A stretch of DNA of 64,000 nt from Forficula auricularia (GCA_024734495.1 JALMQS010000225.1:13483573-13547572), one strand, 5' to 3'; shown: positions 11,151-21,680, counted from the first letter of the stretch. The notes: generated by a model from the sequence alone, not told the origin. Program-made: numbers and translations.

Positions 11151-11410
11151 AGAATAAAATGAATAAAAATTGAAGGAAAAAGTGAAATTTTTTTAAAGCT
11201 CGGTACGCTGTTGTTATCGGTTTCGATGAATTATTCATTTTAAATGATAAATATCTAAATCTGATATTCAAATTGATTTAAGATTTTCTTACCTACAGTC
11301 AAAAGGCCGTGCCTATAAATTTTTTTAATTAATCTCTACAAGGGTGTGAAAAAGGTCTGAGCTTGTATTTGGTGGCATCCTTGCAATGCTTAAGCTCGAA
11401 AGGAAGAGAG
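11150..11410 (+). repeat. Dispersed repeat, unclassified
   Basis: Shares a collinear series of blocks with 31905-32150 (for example AAAAGGCCGTGCC / AGAAGGCCGATCG, and CTTGCAATGCTTAAGCTC / CTTGCAATGCCTAAGCTC). No coding frame or clear ends. Confidence 0.45.
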
Positions 11411-11599
11411 ATCATTCTATCCGCGCTCTTTTTAGTCATTTTTCTCGAAAGAATCGCTCACTTGCACATAAGAATAAAAAAAGTGAAAAATTATTTACGC
11501 TTAGAATTAAAACCCGCTAAGAGCAAATAAACATGATATGGTTAATGTTTTGATGTGAAGGACAAACTTTGAAAACGATATTCTTACTGATCTAGTGGA

Positions 11600-11655
11600 T
11601 TTTTAACCGACTTCAAAAAAGGAGGAGGTTCTCAATTCAACTAAAACCCCTCCAT
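11600..11655 (+). repeat. AACCGACTTC-element end fragment
   Basis: AACCGACTTCAAAAAAGGAG is the left terminus of the foldback family described at 12116-13899; only about 50 bp remain. Confidence 0.5.
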
Positions 11656-12339
11656 TCCCCGATTCACCCTACCCCGGAACCGCTATTTGCTTTACTTCAG
11701 GGTAACTAATAGGTCTAAAACCTAGTAAGTTCTTCATTTTGCAAATAGGCGCCGAAATGAACATTTTATAACCTTCCTTCTTCATTTATTGCGAGTATCA
11801 GTTAATTAAAAAGACACAAAAGAATGATCTTGAAAATAATATTAATCCACTTATCAGGTATTTTATTGTTATTCTGTTTCTCCCTTAGCTTAGCTGGCCC
11901 TTGCGCCTTCTCGGTTATCATAAAACCTACTTATATTTTTTTTTACGGAATTAAAAAAATTATGGCAAACTGTCTCAGAGCATAAATTTAAATTTAAATA
12001 AATAAATATTTCTAAACAGAAACGACTTAGAAAATCAAGTATCCAAATCCAGTATAAGTAATAAGTCTGAAAAAAAAAATATTTTCACCATCATTTCTCA
12101 AGTAACTCTGTTTTTAACCGACTTCAAAAAAGGAGGAGGTTCTCTATTCGACTGAATTTTTTTTGTCTATGTTACCTGATATCTTCGCCAATTGTGAACC
12201 GATTTTGATTATTTTTTTGCATTGGGTTCAGTCTAGTTTACGATTGGTCCCGTTTTTTCATTGGTATTGGACCTTTTTTGCTATGTTTGTTTAGCCATAA
12301 CTTCTTTGTTTATTAACCAATTTCGATGATTCTTTTTAT

Positions 12340-12837
12340 TTGAAAAGTTTTTGTTTTGCCGAGAGTAGCAGAGTTGTTGATTCACAAAGAGAAACAAAGA
12401 GATTGTCTTCTGCTTGATGCAAATAAACATATACACATATATATCAAGATGATATATCTGTATATATATATTATTTATTTGTTTGAGACTATAGTTTCGA
12501 AGACTTGGTCTTCATCATCAGTCTTTCTTCAATTATAAATGTTTTTCATGGAGTCAATATCATATGGATACTGAAAACTTGGTGTTCCTTCGTCACTGGA
12601 AACCTAGCAAGTTGCTAGGTTTCCAGTGACGAAGGAACACCAAGTTTTCAGTATCCATATGATATTGACTCCATGAAAAACATTTATAATTGAAGAAAGA
12701 CTGATGATGAAGACCAAGTCTTCGAAACTATAGTCTCAAACAAATAAATAATATATATATACAGATATATCATCTTGATATATATGTGTATATGTTTATT
12801 TGCATCAAGCAGAAGACAATCTCTTGTTTCTCTTTGT
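12340..12837. mobile_element. Penelope-like palindrome with paired hammerheads
   Basis: Flanked by 12-bp duplications GATTCTTTTTAT (12328-12339, 12838-12849). It opens with TTGAAAAG..GCCGAGAGTAGCAGA. Then come near-perfect inverted arms of about 229 bp (12382-12610 and 12612-12840, the last bases belonging to the duplication) meeting at CTAGCAAGTTGCTAG with almost no loop. Each arm carries a hammerhead motif, left on the minus strand (12480-12527), right on the plus strand (12690-12745). No protein is encoded. Confidence 0.75.
12690..12745 (+). ncRNA. Hammerhead ribozyme motif (Penelope family, right arm)
   Basis: CTGATGA (12701-12707), an extra T, stem II GAAGAC-CAA-GTCTTC, GAAA (12724-12727), the 8-base palindromic stem III ACTATAGT (12727-12734) and cleavage C (12735) form the full core. 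Stem I next to the core is only GA/TC, followed by an internal loop, so it may depend on distal pairing or dimers. The identical left-arm motif is at 12480-12527 on the minus strand. Confidence 0.65.
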
Positions 12838-12982
12838 GATTCTTTTTATAATGGAAAGAGGGTACCTTAGGAGTGGTCGCATATTAATTTGGTCAAGTTC
12901 TGATGATATGATCAATGACGAATTAACGTAAATATCCAATTCTTATGAGCAAATAATCGAAATTATATTAAATAAAATCTTT

Positions 12983-13297
12983 GAAGGAGACAATAAAAGA
13001 GTGTGTCTTCTGCTGGAATTATAAATTTTATTTATTTATAACGAGACTATAGTTTCGAGGGCTTTGCCTTCTTCATCAGTCTATTACAATTGATTCACAG
13101 GAATTAATTTATGAATCGATTTCATAAATTAATTCCTGTGAATCCATTGTAATAGACTGATGAAGAGGCAAAGCCCTCGAAACTATAGTCTCGTTATAAA
13201 TAAATAAAATTTATAATTCCAGCAGAAGACACACTCTTTTATTGTCTACTTCAATATATAAAAATTCTGCTACTCTCGGCACAAAAACTTTCAATTT
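12983..13297. mobile_element. Penelope-type palindrome, second family, with paired hammerheads
   Basis: Flanked by 12-bp duplications AATAAAATCTTT (12971-12982, 13298-13309). Arms of about 130 bp contain AAAGAGTGTGTCTTCTGCTG and meet near 13112-13118. The right end reads CTGCTACTCTCGGC on the minus orientation, the same terminal block as the other Penelope family. Hammerheads lie at 13035-13090 (-) and 13147-13200 (+). Related copies: 50196-50342 and 52843-53013. Confidence 0.75.
13147..13200 (+). ncRNA. Hammerhead ribozyme motif (second Penelope family)
   Basis: CTGATGA (13157-13163), a GAGGC..GCCCTC stem II with one base lost, GAAA (13179-13182), palindromic ACTATAGT and C (13190). Upstream TTGTAATAGA pairs with downstream TCGTTATAA over 9 bp with one bulged A, giving a solid stem I. 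The left-arm motif (13035-13090, minus) has one stem II mismatch. Confidence 0.65.
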
Positions 13298-13931
13298 AAT
13301 AAAATCTTTTATAAAAAATCAATCTTAAAACGTTCATTTAAAACCCGCAAACGTTTCAAAAACATTTCTATATTTATGAATTTAATTGTATTATCATTTT
13401 CTGATTCATTCGCCCGACACTTTCTCTTACGAGATGCATGCAAGGTATTATATTAAGTCACTATTAATAACAAAAAGAGAAAAATAAAAATAATTTTTAT
13501 AAAAAAAAATAAAATCGACTTCAAAAAAACTAAATGCAACAAATAAAATAATAAGAACTCAAAAATAAAATAAAATGCACTAAAAGGTATAAAGTAATGA
13601 TCTAATTTTGTTATAACTAAACGACGAAATATTAACATGAAATCACTTTTTGAAGTCGGTGCTAAGTAAACTATATAAGCGAGCGTACCCGCCAAACGTA
13701 GGGACTAAGTAAGATCCGTCGAGTTCGATTCATAAAATGTAGATGTTTGGCACCGACTTCAAAAAGGGATTTCATGTAAATATTTCGTCGTTTAGTTGTA
13801 ACTAAATTAGATAATTATTTTATAGCTTCTAGTGAATTTTATTTTATTTTTGAGTTCTTATTATTTTATTTGTTGCATTTAATTTTTTTGAAGTCGGTTT
13901 TATAAATCATCAAATCCTTTTGCCTCTAGAT

Positions 13932-14140
13932 CACTGGTTCCCAAAGTTGTCTGGGACCCGACCCATCTTAAAAAAAACTTTAAACTTCCCGACCTACCTT
14001 ATATAACCATATACTATTCTGATCAAAAAGTACCCGGAATTTATCAAGAAAGCTGCAAGCCGGACGTCTTGAGACTATCGTCCTATCAATTTCAGGGCCC
14101 ACCTAATATCCGCTCATGACCCACAGTATGGAAACCACTG
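13932..14140. mobile_element. Short hAT MITE
   Basis: Ends CACTGGTTCCCAAA and ATGGAAACCACTG are imperfect inverted repeats, flanked by the perfect 8-bp duplication CTCTAGAT (13924-13931 and 14141-14148). 209 bp, non-coding. Confidence 0.75.
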
Positions 14141-14299
14141 CTCTAGATAGATAACTGTTTAAACTTTAAATAATTACAAAAAGAAAATCTTAATTTTTGA
14201 TTTAGCGGGTTTTGATTCCAAACGCTCTTTTATATTATACTACTAGTGGCTATATTTTTGCAAAAATTTTAAAAAGTGTTAGGTACTTAAAAATGTATA

Positions 14300-14617
14300 A
14301 AGCGTTTTATGTGAGTGTGGATTCAAGAACTGATATCAGGAACAAATATAGATTTTTTGCTTTCTTTTGGATATAATTTCAAATTTACTTTGGATAAGGA
14401 GTTAATAATGATAAGACAAGAGGCTAAGGGTCAGTGCAGTAAAGCTAAAAACCTGACTGCTGACAATAGGACCAGCTTGAAAGCAGGACAGATGGATTTT
14501 TGCGATCCGCTTAGAGAGCAAGAGATTGTACACCAAGTTGTATATGGTAGTACATCTGCGATCAGCGCTGGTCCCGTGAATTATACTCCTGTATGTATTA
14601 TTTTTCTCTTTTTGACT
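14300..14617. other. Unexplained moderate-GC stretch
   Basis: Less AT-rich than its surroundings, and open in one frame on each strand (about 14315-14644 plus, 14402-14635 minus). Neither translation resembles a family I know and no convincing splice sites frame it. It could be a decayed transposon or a host exon relic; I do not call a gene. Confidence 0.3.
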
Positions 14618-14934
14618 TTGCCAGGGTATGGTCAAATATTGTAATAGTAAAAGAAAAAAGTTTTATTTTTGCTTCATTTTTTCGAATTATCTCAAAAAGG
14701 GCTCAAAATATTTTGATAAAAAAGTTGAGCATTTTGGTCTACAAGAAAGCTTAATAGTTTATAGAGTGAACATCGAAAAAATTATATTATTTTATCAAAA
14801 TGTCTGTTAGTATGTTACCAAATTTTGTCTTCGCTCTTTAGTTCGAAAACTAGTGTGAATATCAGAAGGATCTTAAGAAATTAAAATAATAAAATTTTCA
14901 AAATAAAAACGAATTATTATAATTATTATTAATA

Positions 14935-15665
14935 TGGGTCGTTCATAAATTACGTCTCATGAAATTCAAGATTTTTAGACCCCCACTCCCCCTGTGTCAC
15001 ATTCTGTCACATTTTCATTGAGCTCCCCTGTATGGGGCCGTCCATAAATTACGTCACACAGTAAGGGGGGATCTCAGATTTGTGACAAAATGTGACACAG
15101 TGGCATGGGGCTCCTAAAAATTGTGATCTCCCAAAAGACAAATTTAAAAAATTTTAAAATGTTCATATATATTTTTTAGATTTCAGGTTATAAATATTAT
15201 TCCAACCTGAAAATGTTGGTAAAATAAATCTAGACAAAAATTATAAGCAAGCAATTTTTAGCAAAAACACTTAATTCTTTTATTTTCAAATAAATAAAAC
15301 ATTTTTATTTTAAATAAGAATTCATTCTCTGAAGATATTGTTTGCTTAAAATTTCTACAATTATTAAATTATATGGTATAAAAGTGATAGTGTGTCGTCA
15401 CAATACATGGGGGATCAATGAAAATGTCACAGAATGTGACACAGCGGGAGGGGGCCCTAAAAATCTTGAAATTCGTGTGACGTAATTTATGGACGGCCCC
15501 TATTGTGACGTCACACTATCACTTTTATACCCTATAATGTAGAAATTTTTTGACTTTTGTGACATCACAATTTTTAAGATACCCGGACCCCCTTTTAGAT
15601 TTCGCCACAAATCTGGGATGCCCCCTCCATGTGTGTGATGTAATTTATGGACGGCCCCTTATATA
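14935..15665. mobile_element. GGCCGTCCATAAATTACGTC inverted-repeat elements
   Basis: Blocks 14935-15030 and 15409-15501 are inverted copies (GTCACATTCTGTCACATTTT / AAAATGTCACAGAATGTGAC). Blocks 15034-15160 and 15545-15660 form a second interleaved inverted pair ending GGGCCGTCCATAAATTACGT. Related fragments lie at 39345-39445 and 45855-45960. Non-coding. Confidence 0.55.
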
Positions 15666-15750
15666 TTATTTATCAAATTTGAAATTAAGTATTTTTAATT
15701 GTTGTTTTGTATGGTCACAGCTTGTGACCACTGCATTAGTTTATTAAATA

Positions 15751-16075
15751 CAGTAGAGTCCCAAAAACTTGCTCTAATGTGGACCGAAGGGTGGCCGATT
15801 TTGTGAAAATCCCGGGTTATCGGGAATGGGATTAAAAAAGAATAAGTACGAGTGTTTGCTCAGAAAATAAAGTACTATACTTTTATGTATTGTTTGCTTG
15901 AGAATACAACAGAGAATAAACTGCCCAAATACCCTTAAACAAAAGAAAAGTACGTACTTTTTGAAGTTATAGAATTTGCGGGGGTGCGCGCGGGTTTTTT
16001 TTTCACCCTGCCAGGGTGTGGCCGAGTTATCCGGACTGCCTGGTTATCGAGTGCCGAGTTTTCGGGACTCTACTG
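15751..16075. mobile_element. pogo-type MITE
   Basis: Perfect 12-bp ends CAGTAGAGTCCC / GGGACTCTACTG with TA on both sides (15749-15750, 16076-16077). pogo/Tigger transposons share TA duplication and CAGT-starting ends. 325 bp with GC-rich subterminal sequence and no transposase. Confidence 0.75.
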
Positions 16076-16140
16076 TATTACCGAGAGGTCAAGTGTATGA
16101 TAAAGTTAGCATATGTTTGTTATGGCCATATCAGTTTATT

Positions 16141-16980
16141 TATTTTAATCAAAAGTGAATCTTTGAGAAATTTCAAAAAACCTACCACTTATTATTTTTA
16201 CACTACTTTTCCAAGTATTGTGTGTTAAAATACAAAAAATCATTCAAGCACACGGAATAATAAACAATTTTACTAGCGGCCATATTTGTCACTACATAAA
16301 GTTTCGGAAGTTTATTTTATTCTAGTAGGTCATTAGCATGTAACCTTGAATTAATTATTATAAATTCAACTCAAAACCTACTTCACTATTTTTTCCCTTT
16401 TCATTTTAATTATCGTATATTAAATATTCAGTTCAAATGTACTTATTATGTATGATGATAAGATATCAATTAGTTTCGCTCTGAATATTTCTTTAAAAAC
16501 ACACAAAAATTTTCATTAGAATGAGAAACTCGCCAGTTTATTGCGTAGAGTGGAAATTAAACATTCAATCAAACATTGATCTATATTCTATATTCTATAC
16601 TATAGAGTATAGAATAACATTAATTAATGAAACTCTCAATTAGAATTCATTCTTGTGTGTTCCATCATCATACATTTTAATAAAACATCAATGAGGCGAG
16701 ATCTTATCAAAGTCGTTACCCTTTTATACTTTCACTTACATTTATAGTCAATTTTTGATTGGCTAAGGGTAATTAACCCCATGGAGGTATAATAGCTATA
16801 CCTAAATAGGGAACCGAGCTTCGCTTGGTAATTTATTATTTTAATTATTGTTTATTTAATCAACCACATGTTTTGTTTTGATTCAATCACATGATTCATT
16901 TTTTTAACTACCTGTTAATATTTAATTTAATTAAAAAATCTATCAAAATATTTTTTCCCCAAATTGAGACGTGGTTATAT
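16141..16980. other. AT-rich spacer
   Basis: Only a small palindrome TTCTATACTATAGAGTATAG (about 16589-16614) and an ACCGAGCTTCGCTTGGT hairpin (16812-16828) stand out. No gene seen. Confidence 0.45.
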
Positions 16981-17145
16981 AATCATCATCATCAATCAGC
17001 CGTTTTTCTTGTCCAATGCTGAACATAGGCCTCCTCCAAATGTCTCCAGTTTTCTCGACCTTTTGCAGCTTTTATCCAGTTTGTCGATATTCTTTTTATA
17101 TCATCCCATATAATCTTATATCATCTCTATATAATACATATCTTG
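16981..17145 (-). pseudogene. RTE-like retrotransposon C-terminal fragment
   Basis: On the minus strand the sequence reads DDIKRISTNWIKAAKGRENW, then RHLEEAYVQHWT, the ending of RTE-type reverse transcriptase proteins (W..A..R..W..L.EA..QHW). It is followed by (GAT)n at 16981-16995, the expected 3' microsatellite tail. Only about 45 codons remain. Confidence 0.7.
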
Positions 17146-17164
17146 AAATTATTCTTATTTTTTT

Positions 17165-17760
17165 AACCGACTTTAAAAAAGGAGGTTATAAATTCAACGG
17201 AATGTCGTTTCTTTTGTTTTTGTTTTTGTTCGTTGATTTCTCTCCTACAATATGGACCAATTTCGACGATTTTTTTTATTGGAAAGTGGGTACCTTCTGA
17301 TTGGTCCCATATTCATTTGGCTAAGTTCTGAATATGATCAATGACAAATTAAAGAAAATCTTCAATTCCTTTGAGAAAATAATGAAAAAATCTTTTATTA
17401 ATAAAAAAGAAGAAGAAGACCGGATGTGAGAACAAAAGGCCTACCTATCTACCTGCGATGCATGGTAAACATCACTAAAAAAGAAAAAGAAAAATAATTT
17501 TTAGAAAATAAAACCGACTTCAAAAAAATTAAATGCAACAAATAAAATAATAAGAACTCAAAAATCATATAAAATGCACTAAAAGGTATAATATCTAATT
17601 TAGTTACAACTAAACGACGAAATTTTTCTATGAAATCACTTTTTGAAGTCGGTGCCAAACATATAAATTTTATGAATCGCACTCGACGGATCTTACTTAG
17701 TACGTTGGGCGTGTAATGATAACAGCATCGCGTAAGCTCGCTTATATAGTTTGTTTATTA
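17165..17760. mobile_element. AACCGACTTC foldback element, copy 2 (right arm missing)
   Basis: It starts AACCGACTTTAAAAAAGGAG and carries the left foldback arm (about 17514-17660, ending GAAGTCGGTGCC) and the spacer in the orientation ATCTTACTTAGTACG. The right arm is absent; the next element starts at 17780. Confidence 0.6.
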
Positions 17761-17779
17761 TTCTATTAATTGAATATAG

Positions 17780-18040
17780 TTAAGAAAAGAAGGAAAAAAA
17801 TTCTTTTTCTATGCCTTTGTTAAAAATGAAGAAAGTTTTTGAACACTACTGTGGAGAGAAGAAGGAAACATTTTATTTGTTTCATTCATTGACCCTTTGA
17901 AAGCCTGAAGAAGGAGGGAAAAATCCTCCGAAACGTCGGTTTGAAAGGAAAGGAGGAAGGATTCCAATAAATTACACCTTATTTTATGTGTGTTAATTTT
18001 TTCTTTCCTCACTGCCTCTGGGCTGCCTTTCATTACATTC
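17780..18040 (+). mobile_element. Single-arm hammerhead element, family B
   Basis: Flanked by the 12-bp duplication AATTGAATATAG (17768-17779, 18041-18052). It corresponds to one arm of the palindrome at 42611-43187 (shared blocks TTTGAACACTACTGTGGAGA, TCTGGGCTGCC). It therefore shows that a non-palindromic unit of 261 bp can insert by itself. A hammerhead is at 17897-17945. Confidence 0.75.
17897..17945 (+). ncRNA. Hammerhead ribozyme motif (family B)
   Basis: CTGAAGA (17905-17911), extra A, stem II GGAGG..CCTCC (5 bp), GAAA (17930-17933), palindromic stem III ACGT, cleavage C (17937). Stem I pairs upstream TTGAAAGC with downstream GGTTTGAA, with two mismatches; the palindromic relative has AAACC/GGTTT. 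Confidence 0.65.
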
Positions 18041-18084
18041 AATTGAATATAGTTTTTTATAAAAACAATTATAAAACTTAAGTT

Positions 18085-18325
18085 GGAATCGTAGTTAACT
18101 GAAAAATTAAATTAAAACAGAGTTTTACTTTTAACGAGTCAGATGTTTCGTCGTTTATTTTTCGACTTCTCAGTGGCTCACTATGCAACTCAATTGTCCA
18201 TTATTGAGAGTTGAATAGTGAGCAGCTGTCGAAGTCAAAAAATAAACGACGAAACGTCTGACTCATTAAAAGTAAAACACTGTTTTGAATTTTAATTTTC
18301 CAGTTTCCTACGATTCTAATTAACT
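18085..18325. mobile_element. Palindromic hammerhead element, family A, copy 2 (decayed)
   Basis: Arms with AACAGAGTTTTACTTTTAA and its inverse (CTGTTTTACTTTTAATGAGT order reversed) carry CTGAGAAGTCG..CGACGAAACATC on the minus strand (about 18128-18178) and CTGTCGAAGTC..CGACGAAACGTC on the plus strand (about 18224-18275). Both CUGANGA cores are damaged. The right flank ends CCTACGATTC, as in copy 1. Confidence 0.6.
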
Positions 18326-18590
18326 GTATTATAAATATGGATACGACTAACGAAACAATTATAAAACGTTTATTAATAACTCGGGAGAAAAATACAGAAT
18401 TATTTATCAAAATGATAAATTAGTAGAAAATGGTCTCGGAGAAAAATTAACTAACTCTGCACATTATCTGTGTGGATACGAAAAAGTAAGGAAACCTATT
18501 TTAAAGAACCCAATGTAATCAAAATGCTCTCTTCATCGTTGAACCAATAAGGATTAAATTTTGAATTGATAAGTTCTAGTTAATTTATTG
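18326..18590. other. Spacer with a short open stretch
   Basis: From 18337 the plus strand reads MDTTNETIIKRLLITREKN and stops after 28 codons. No family match; probably retroelement relic or chance. Confidence 0.25.
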
Positions 18591-18639
18591 TATTTATTTA
18601 TTTATTATAAAAATCTTCCCTTACAAACATTTAGCACAA

Positions 18640-18875
18640 TCTTTACTTATTTTCAGAGATGTCTTATTTTTGGCATTTTCAATCTTTTAAAAATCGATGT
18701 TTCGGAACATCTTTCCTGCTTCTTCGTGTCTTAATAGTGTCAACGAACCTTAATAACCCCTTCCTTCTTGTCTCTTATCTCGTTAACAGCTTCTTTCGTT
18801 TACTCTTTTAAGCCACAATCAGAGAAGGTCCCCCGAAACATTGATTTTTAAAAGATTGAAAATGACTAATTCAGA
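18640..18875. mobile_element. Degenerate hammerhead-type palindrome
   Basis: TTTTCAATCTTTTAAAAATC (about 18677) is inverted at 18847-18866. ATGTTTCGGAACATC (minus-strand CCGAAACAT) and CCGAAACATTGA sit at matching positions, and GCTTCTTCGTG is a decayed CUGAAGA. Too eroded to fold convincingly. Confidence 0.4.
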
Positions 18876-19837
18876 ATTTGTACTTTTCATTCGTTATTCC
18901 TGACCAGGCTGGCTTTCTATTAAAAAAAATCCCCATTGAATTCTACAATTCCTTCACCAAAAGGATAATACTTGTAAATGTGATCCCTTAAAAAGGGACT
19001 AATTTTTAGGCACGGCCGGTAGTGCGATTTTATTTTTGATTTCACTCAAAAATTTTCAATTTGTTTTTTTTGCCGAAATGTCTAGAACGTGGAGAAAAAT
19101 TATTTTCACCCATGATTTTTCCCTGCCTGTGTGTCGGGATCTATCCTAAGATAACAAAAAAAAAATACAAAAGTCATAGAAAGTTCGTTCTCGGGCTAAA
19201 ATGTTTGCATTTTTCAATACGAAGAACTGACTACATAGATTTTTGACTTTCTAGTTTCAGATCTTTTTGTTAAAAATTTCAAATTTTTATTTTTATCTAA
19301 ATGGTATTAAGGTAGTTCTTCCGCAAATGCCGAAATTCAAGAAGTCTTCGAAACTTGGAATATAAGTCATTAAAAGCATAATACACAAACGGTTAAAATT
19401 TGAAGACGATTTACCACACCAAACATGAAATAATTGAAATTAAAAATGAAATTTTTTACATATGGTAGATTGGGAAAGGGTGGGAAAATGATCATTATTT
19501 TAATTTTTTTCATTGAAGGATTTTCATCATCTTGATGAAAAACTAATATTTGTTATAATAATATATTCGGAGTAACTTAAAGAAAAAATTGAAATTATTT
19601 ACCTTGTAGTTTTGATAAAAAAATAAAAAAAAATACATTTTTGGGCGATTATTTTTAGTGGAGGGGATATAAGAACAGTCGTTTGGAAACGATCCATTCA
19701 TAAAGAGGATTTAGTAGTGTGAGAAGTACAGTCACCTTAAAAAACATAACATAAAATTTTAGTACCGTTTATATCTATAGAGTGTTTACGAGGCTAAAAC
19801 TTTTTGTGTGGATTCTCGCGAAAGAACTATCTTAATT
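18876..19837. other. AT-rich spacer upstream of the exon
   Basis: No exon-like frame. If the gene begins to the left, this is intron sequence. Confidence 0.4.
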
Positions 19838-20200
19838 TTTTTTTTTTTTTAATGATATTGATGTGAGAAGGAGATACACCAGAAGGTGGATCCCCTAAAG
19901 GCCAGTATGGGCTGGCCCCTCCATCGTGAAAAGAACAGAGCAGAAGGAAAAGAAGCCGGGATCACGAGCCAATCTCAGAAACTTAGATACAATTCAATAT
20001 CCAATTTACTAAGGTTTTAGGGGCTTCAAGCAGTGGTAAATTCTCCGCGCGATAAATTCGTTTAAATTTATCTCCCACTTAATTTTTATTACCAGACCCT
20101 ATACTTACAGAAAAAATGTCTGGGTATAGCCGGGAATCGAACCCGAGACCTCCGGGTTGCCAGTCAGTTGCTCTGACCATTAGACCACGGAGGCGGACAA
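19838..20200 (-). mobile_element. tRNA-derived SINE
   Basis: The poly(T) at 19838-19852 is the A-tail of a minus-strand element. At the other end, 20115-20195 on the minus strand reads CCTCCGTGGTCTAATGGTC (A box) and GGTTCGATTCC (B box), with stem-forming flanks CCGGAGGTCTCG and CCCGGCTATACCC. The ~250-bp body shows no protein. The head is a tRNA-like pol III promoter, not a stand-alone tRNA gene, because it runs into the SINE body. Confidence 0.75.
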
Positions 20201-20305
20201 ATTTGAATTAAGGTGAATCATTTCCCTATAAATAGTGATTTATTATCTTATTTATTATTTCATGGCTATTTATTATTGGGTATTAATTGGATGTGGTGTT
20301 TTCAG

Positions 20306-20552
20306 GGTGGCATCGCCAAGGATTGCGCGATGGTTCCTCGTTGAGCCTATTGAGGATGGTTCGCCGCTTGGGCTCTTCTTCTACGCCGCACTATTTGCCT
20401 AGCGTGGCCTCCGCAGCCCCGGACCTTGTCCGCCGTGGACAGCACCCAAGTGTCACCCTTTTACCCTCCAACGAGGCCTTCACTGTACTACCACCCTTGA
20501 ATGTCAATGTAAACACCAATAACTCACAGCCCATTTCCTCATCACTTACCAG
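20306..20552 (+). CDS. Internal coding exon of a Ser/Pro-rich protein gene
   Basis: The acceptor GTGTTTTCAG ends at 20305 and the donor AG|GTCAGT starts at 20553. Only one frame is open. It begins with the last two bases of a split codon and gives WHRQGLRDGSSLSLLRMVRR, followed by LGSSSTPHYLPSVASAAPDL and TLLPSNEAFTVLPPLNVN, ending LT and two bases (AG) of an Arg codon. The next exon (23084) begins with the missing G, so the phases agree. The exon is GC-richer than its surroundings and keeps a biased codon pattern. I do not recognise the family. The preceding exon is not visible in the window. Confidence 0.75.
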
Positions 20553-20719
20553 GTCAGTTCAACATGTTTTCTTTCAATGAAAACTCAAAAAGTTTATTTC
20601 AAATAATATGCTTTTAATATTGAAAATACAAGGTATCATATTTTAATTCACAGAGAAAGATAAGTGAAATTTACCTAATGAGAAAGCTGATGTGTTTTTT
20701 GCCAGTTCTTTAATTCGTT

Positions 20720-21680
20720 TAATTGAAAAGTTTTTATTTTGCCGAGAGTAGCAGAGCTGCTAATTCATAAAGAAAAACAAAGAGGTTGTCCTCTGCTTGA
20801 TGCAAATAAACATACACACATATATATCAAAAATACATATCTGAATATATATTATTTTCTAGCTGACGCCTTCGGCCCGGCGTCACCTAGCCTTAGCGGG
20901 GAGGGTCTCATTTTATGGTTAAAATTTATATAGATAATGTCAAAATTGTTCCCTTAACCAAAAATAATATTGACAGTTGAAAGATTTCCAAAAAGCTATT
21001 ATCGGCCATCTTGTTTGTTTGCTTTTAGCCCCCCCCCCCAGAGAGGCGCTGGCGTTGTTTCCTCGAATTCTTTTACATGCCACAGGTGTGGAATCTATAA
21101 AAACACTCGTGTATTTGAAGAGAATGTTGTGTAAAAATTTCAAAGAAATCGGTGAAGAACTTTCGGAGATCCTTCAACGTATCACTTAAGTGCATTTTTA
21201 TTTATATAGATTTGTTTGAGACTATAGTTTCGAAGGCTTGGCCTTCATGATCAGTCTTTTTTAATTATAAATATTATTTTTCATGGGGTCAGTATCACAT
21301 GGATATTGAATTTTTTTGATCTTTACTTAGCCGAGAGCCAGTTAGAATTAAAAAACAATTTTTCGAGACACATTCCTTTTAAACATATGTATGCCTTTTA
21401 TCACAAAGGAAAGATGAACAATGGAAGGTGGTTCCTTTTTAAACTTTTTTTTTCTTTTTATTTATCTAAATTGTTTGTTATGACAGTACCTACATTTTAA
21501 GTAAGTTGCTATTTGATAATTCTATTTTGCTGTTCAAACAAAGGTCCTAATTTTTATTGAATGATTTTAAAATTTCTAAAGATTCAATTGCGTCTATCAA
21601 TTTTCAATTTCTTTCTGCTTTAATTAATGTGTGTATGTTTATTTGCATCAATCAGAGGACAACCTCTTTGTTTCTCTTTA
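20720..21680 (-). mobile_element. Penelope-like element, truncated, with inverted terminal tail
   Basis: Flanked by the 12-bp duplication CTTTAATTCGTT (20708-20719, 21681-21692). It opens TTGAAAAG..GCCGAGAGTAGCAGA. After a nested repeat (20860-21211) it shows a damaged hammerhead on the minus strand (about 21212-21262; core CTGATCA). Next come minus-strand remnants of the region downstream of the GIY-YIG domain (about 21300-21640, alignable to 41170-41420). It ends with ~60 bp of its own terminus inverted (TGTGTATGTTTATTTGCATC). The reverse transcriptase part is gone. Confidence 0.75.
20860..21211 (+). repeat. Repeat nested in the Penelope copy, TATATAGAT-ended
   Basis: It starts CTAGCTGACGCC and ends TTTTATTTATATAGAT. 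Other copies are at 34954-35423 (inverted) and 62205-62871. Shared internal blocks include GCCATCTTGTTTGTTTGCTT and GAGATCCTTCAACGTATCA. No protein is supported; short frames on both strands differ between copies. Class unknown. Confidence 0.6.

Larger units (their letters stand above)
12116..13899. mobile_element. AACCGACTTC foldback element, copy 1 (twice interrupted)
   Basis: It starts AACCGACTTCAAAAAAGG and ends TTTTTTTGAAGTCGGTT. The right third is a foldback: arms 13513-13662 and 13750-13899 are inverted, around an 87-bp spacer containing GATCCGTCGAG. Other copies lie at 17165-17760 (right arm missing), 43718-44797 and 58492-59211, with the spacer in either orientation. Two Penelope-type palindromes (12340-12837, 12983-13297) have inserted into this copy. 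No transposase frame. Confidence 0.65.
14618..16140. mobile_element. CTTTACCATACA-type element, composite copy
   Basis: The left edge GGGTATGGTCAAATATTGTA matches the left end of the element at 46423-47451, and the right edge near 16086-16140 (AAGTGTATGATAAAGTTAGC, GGCCATATCAGTTTATTT) matches its right flank. The body has been replaced or interrupted by the GGGGCCGTCCATAAATTACG inverted elements and by the pogo-type MITE at 15751-16075. Confidence 0.45.

Noticed and set aside
20115..20195. Possible functional tRNA gene
   Set aside because: The tRNA-like head runs directly into a SINE body with an A-tail, and the 3' end is not a tRNA end.
20940..21189. Overlapping frames on both strands as a small gene
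   Set aside because: They lie in a repeat with two other copies whose frames are broken differently.
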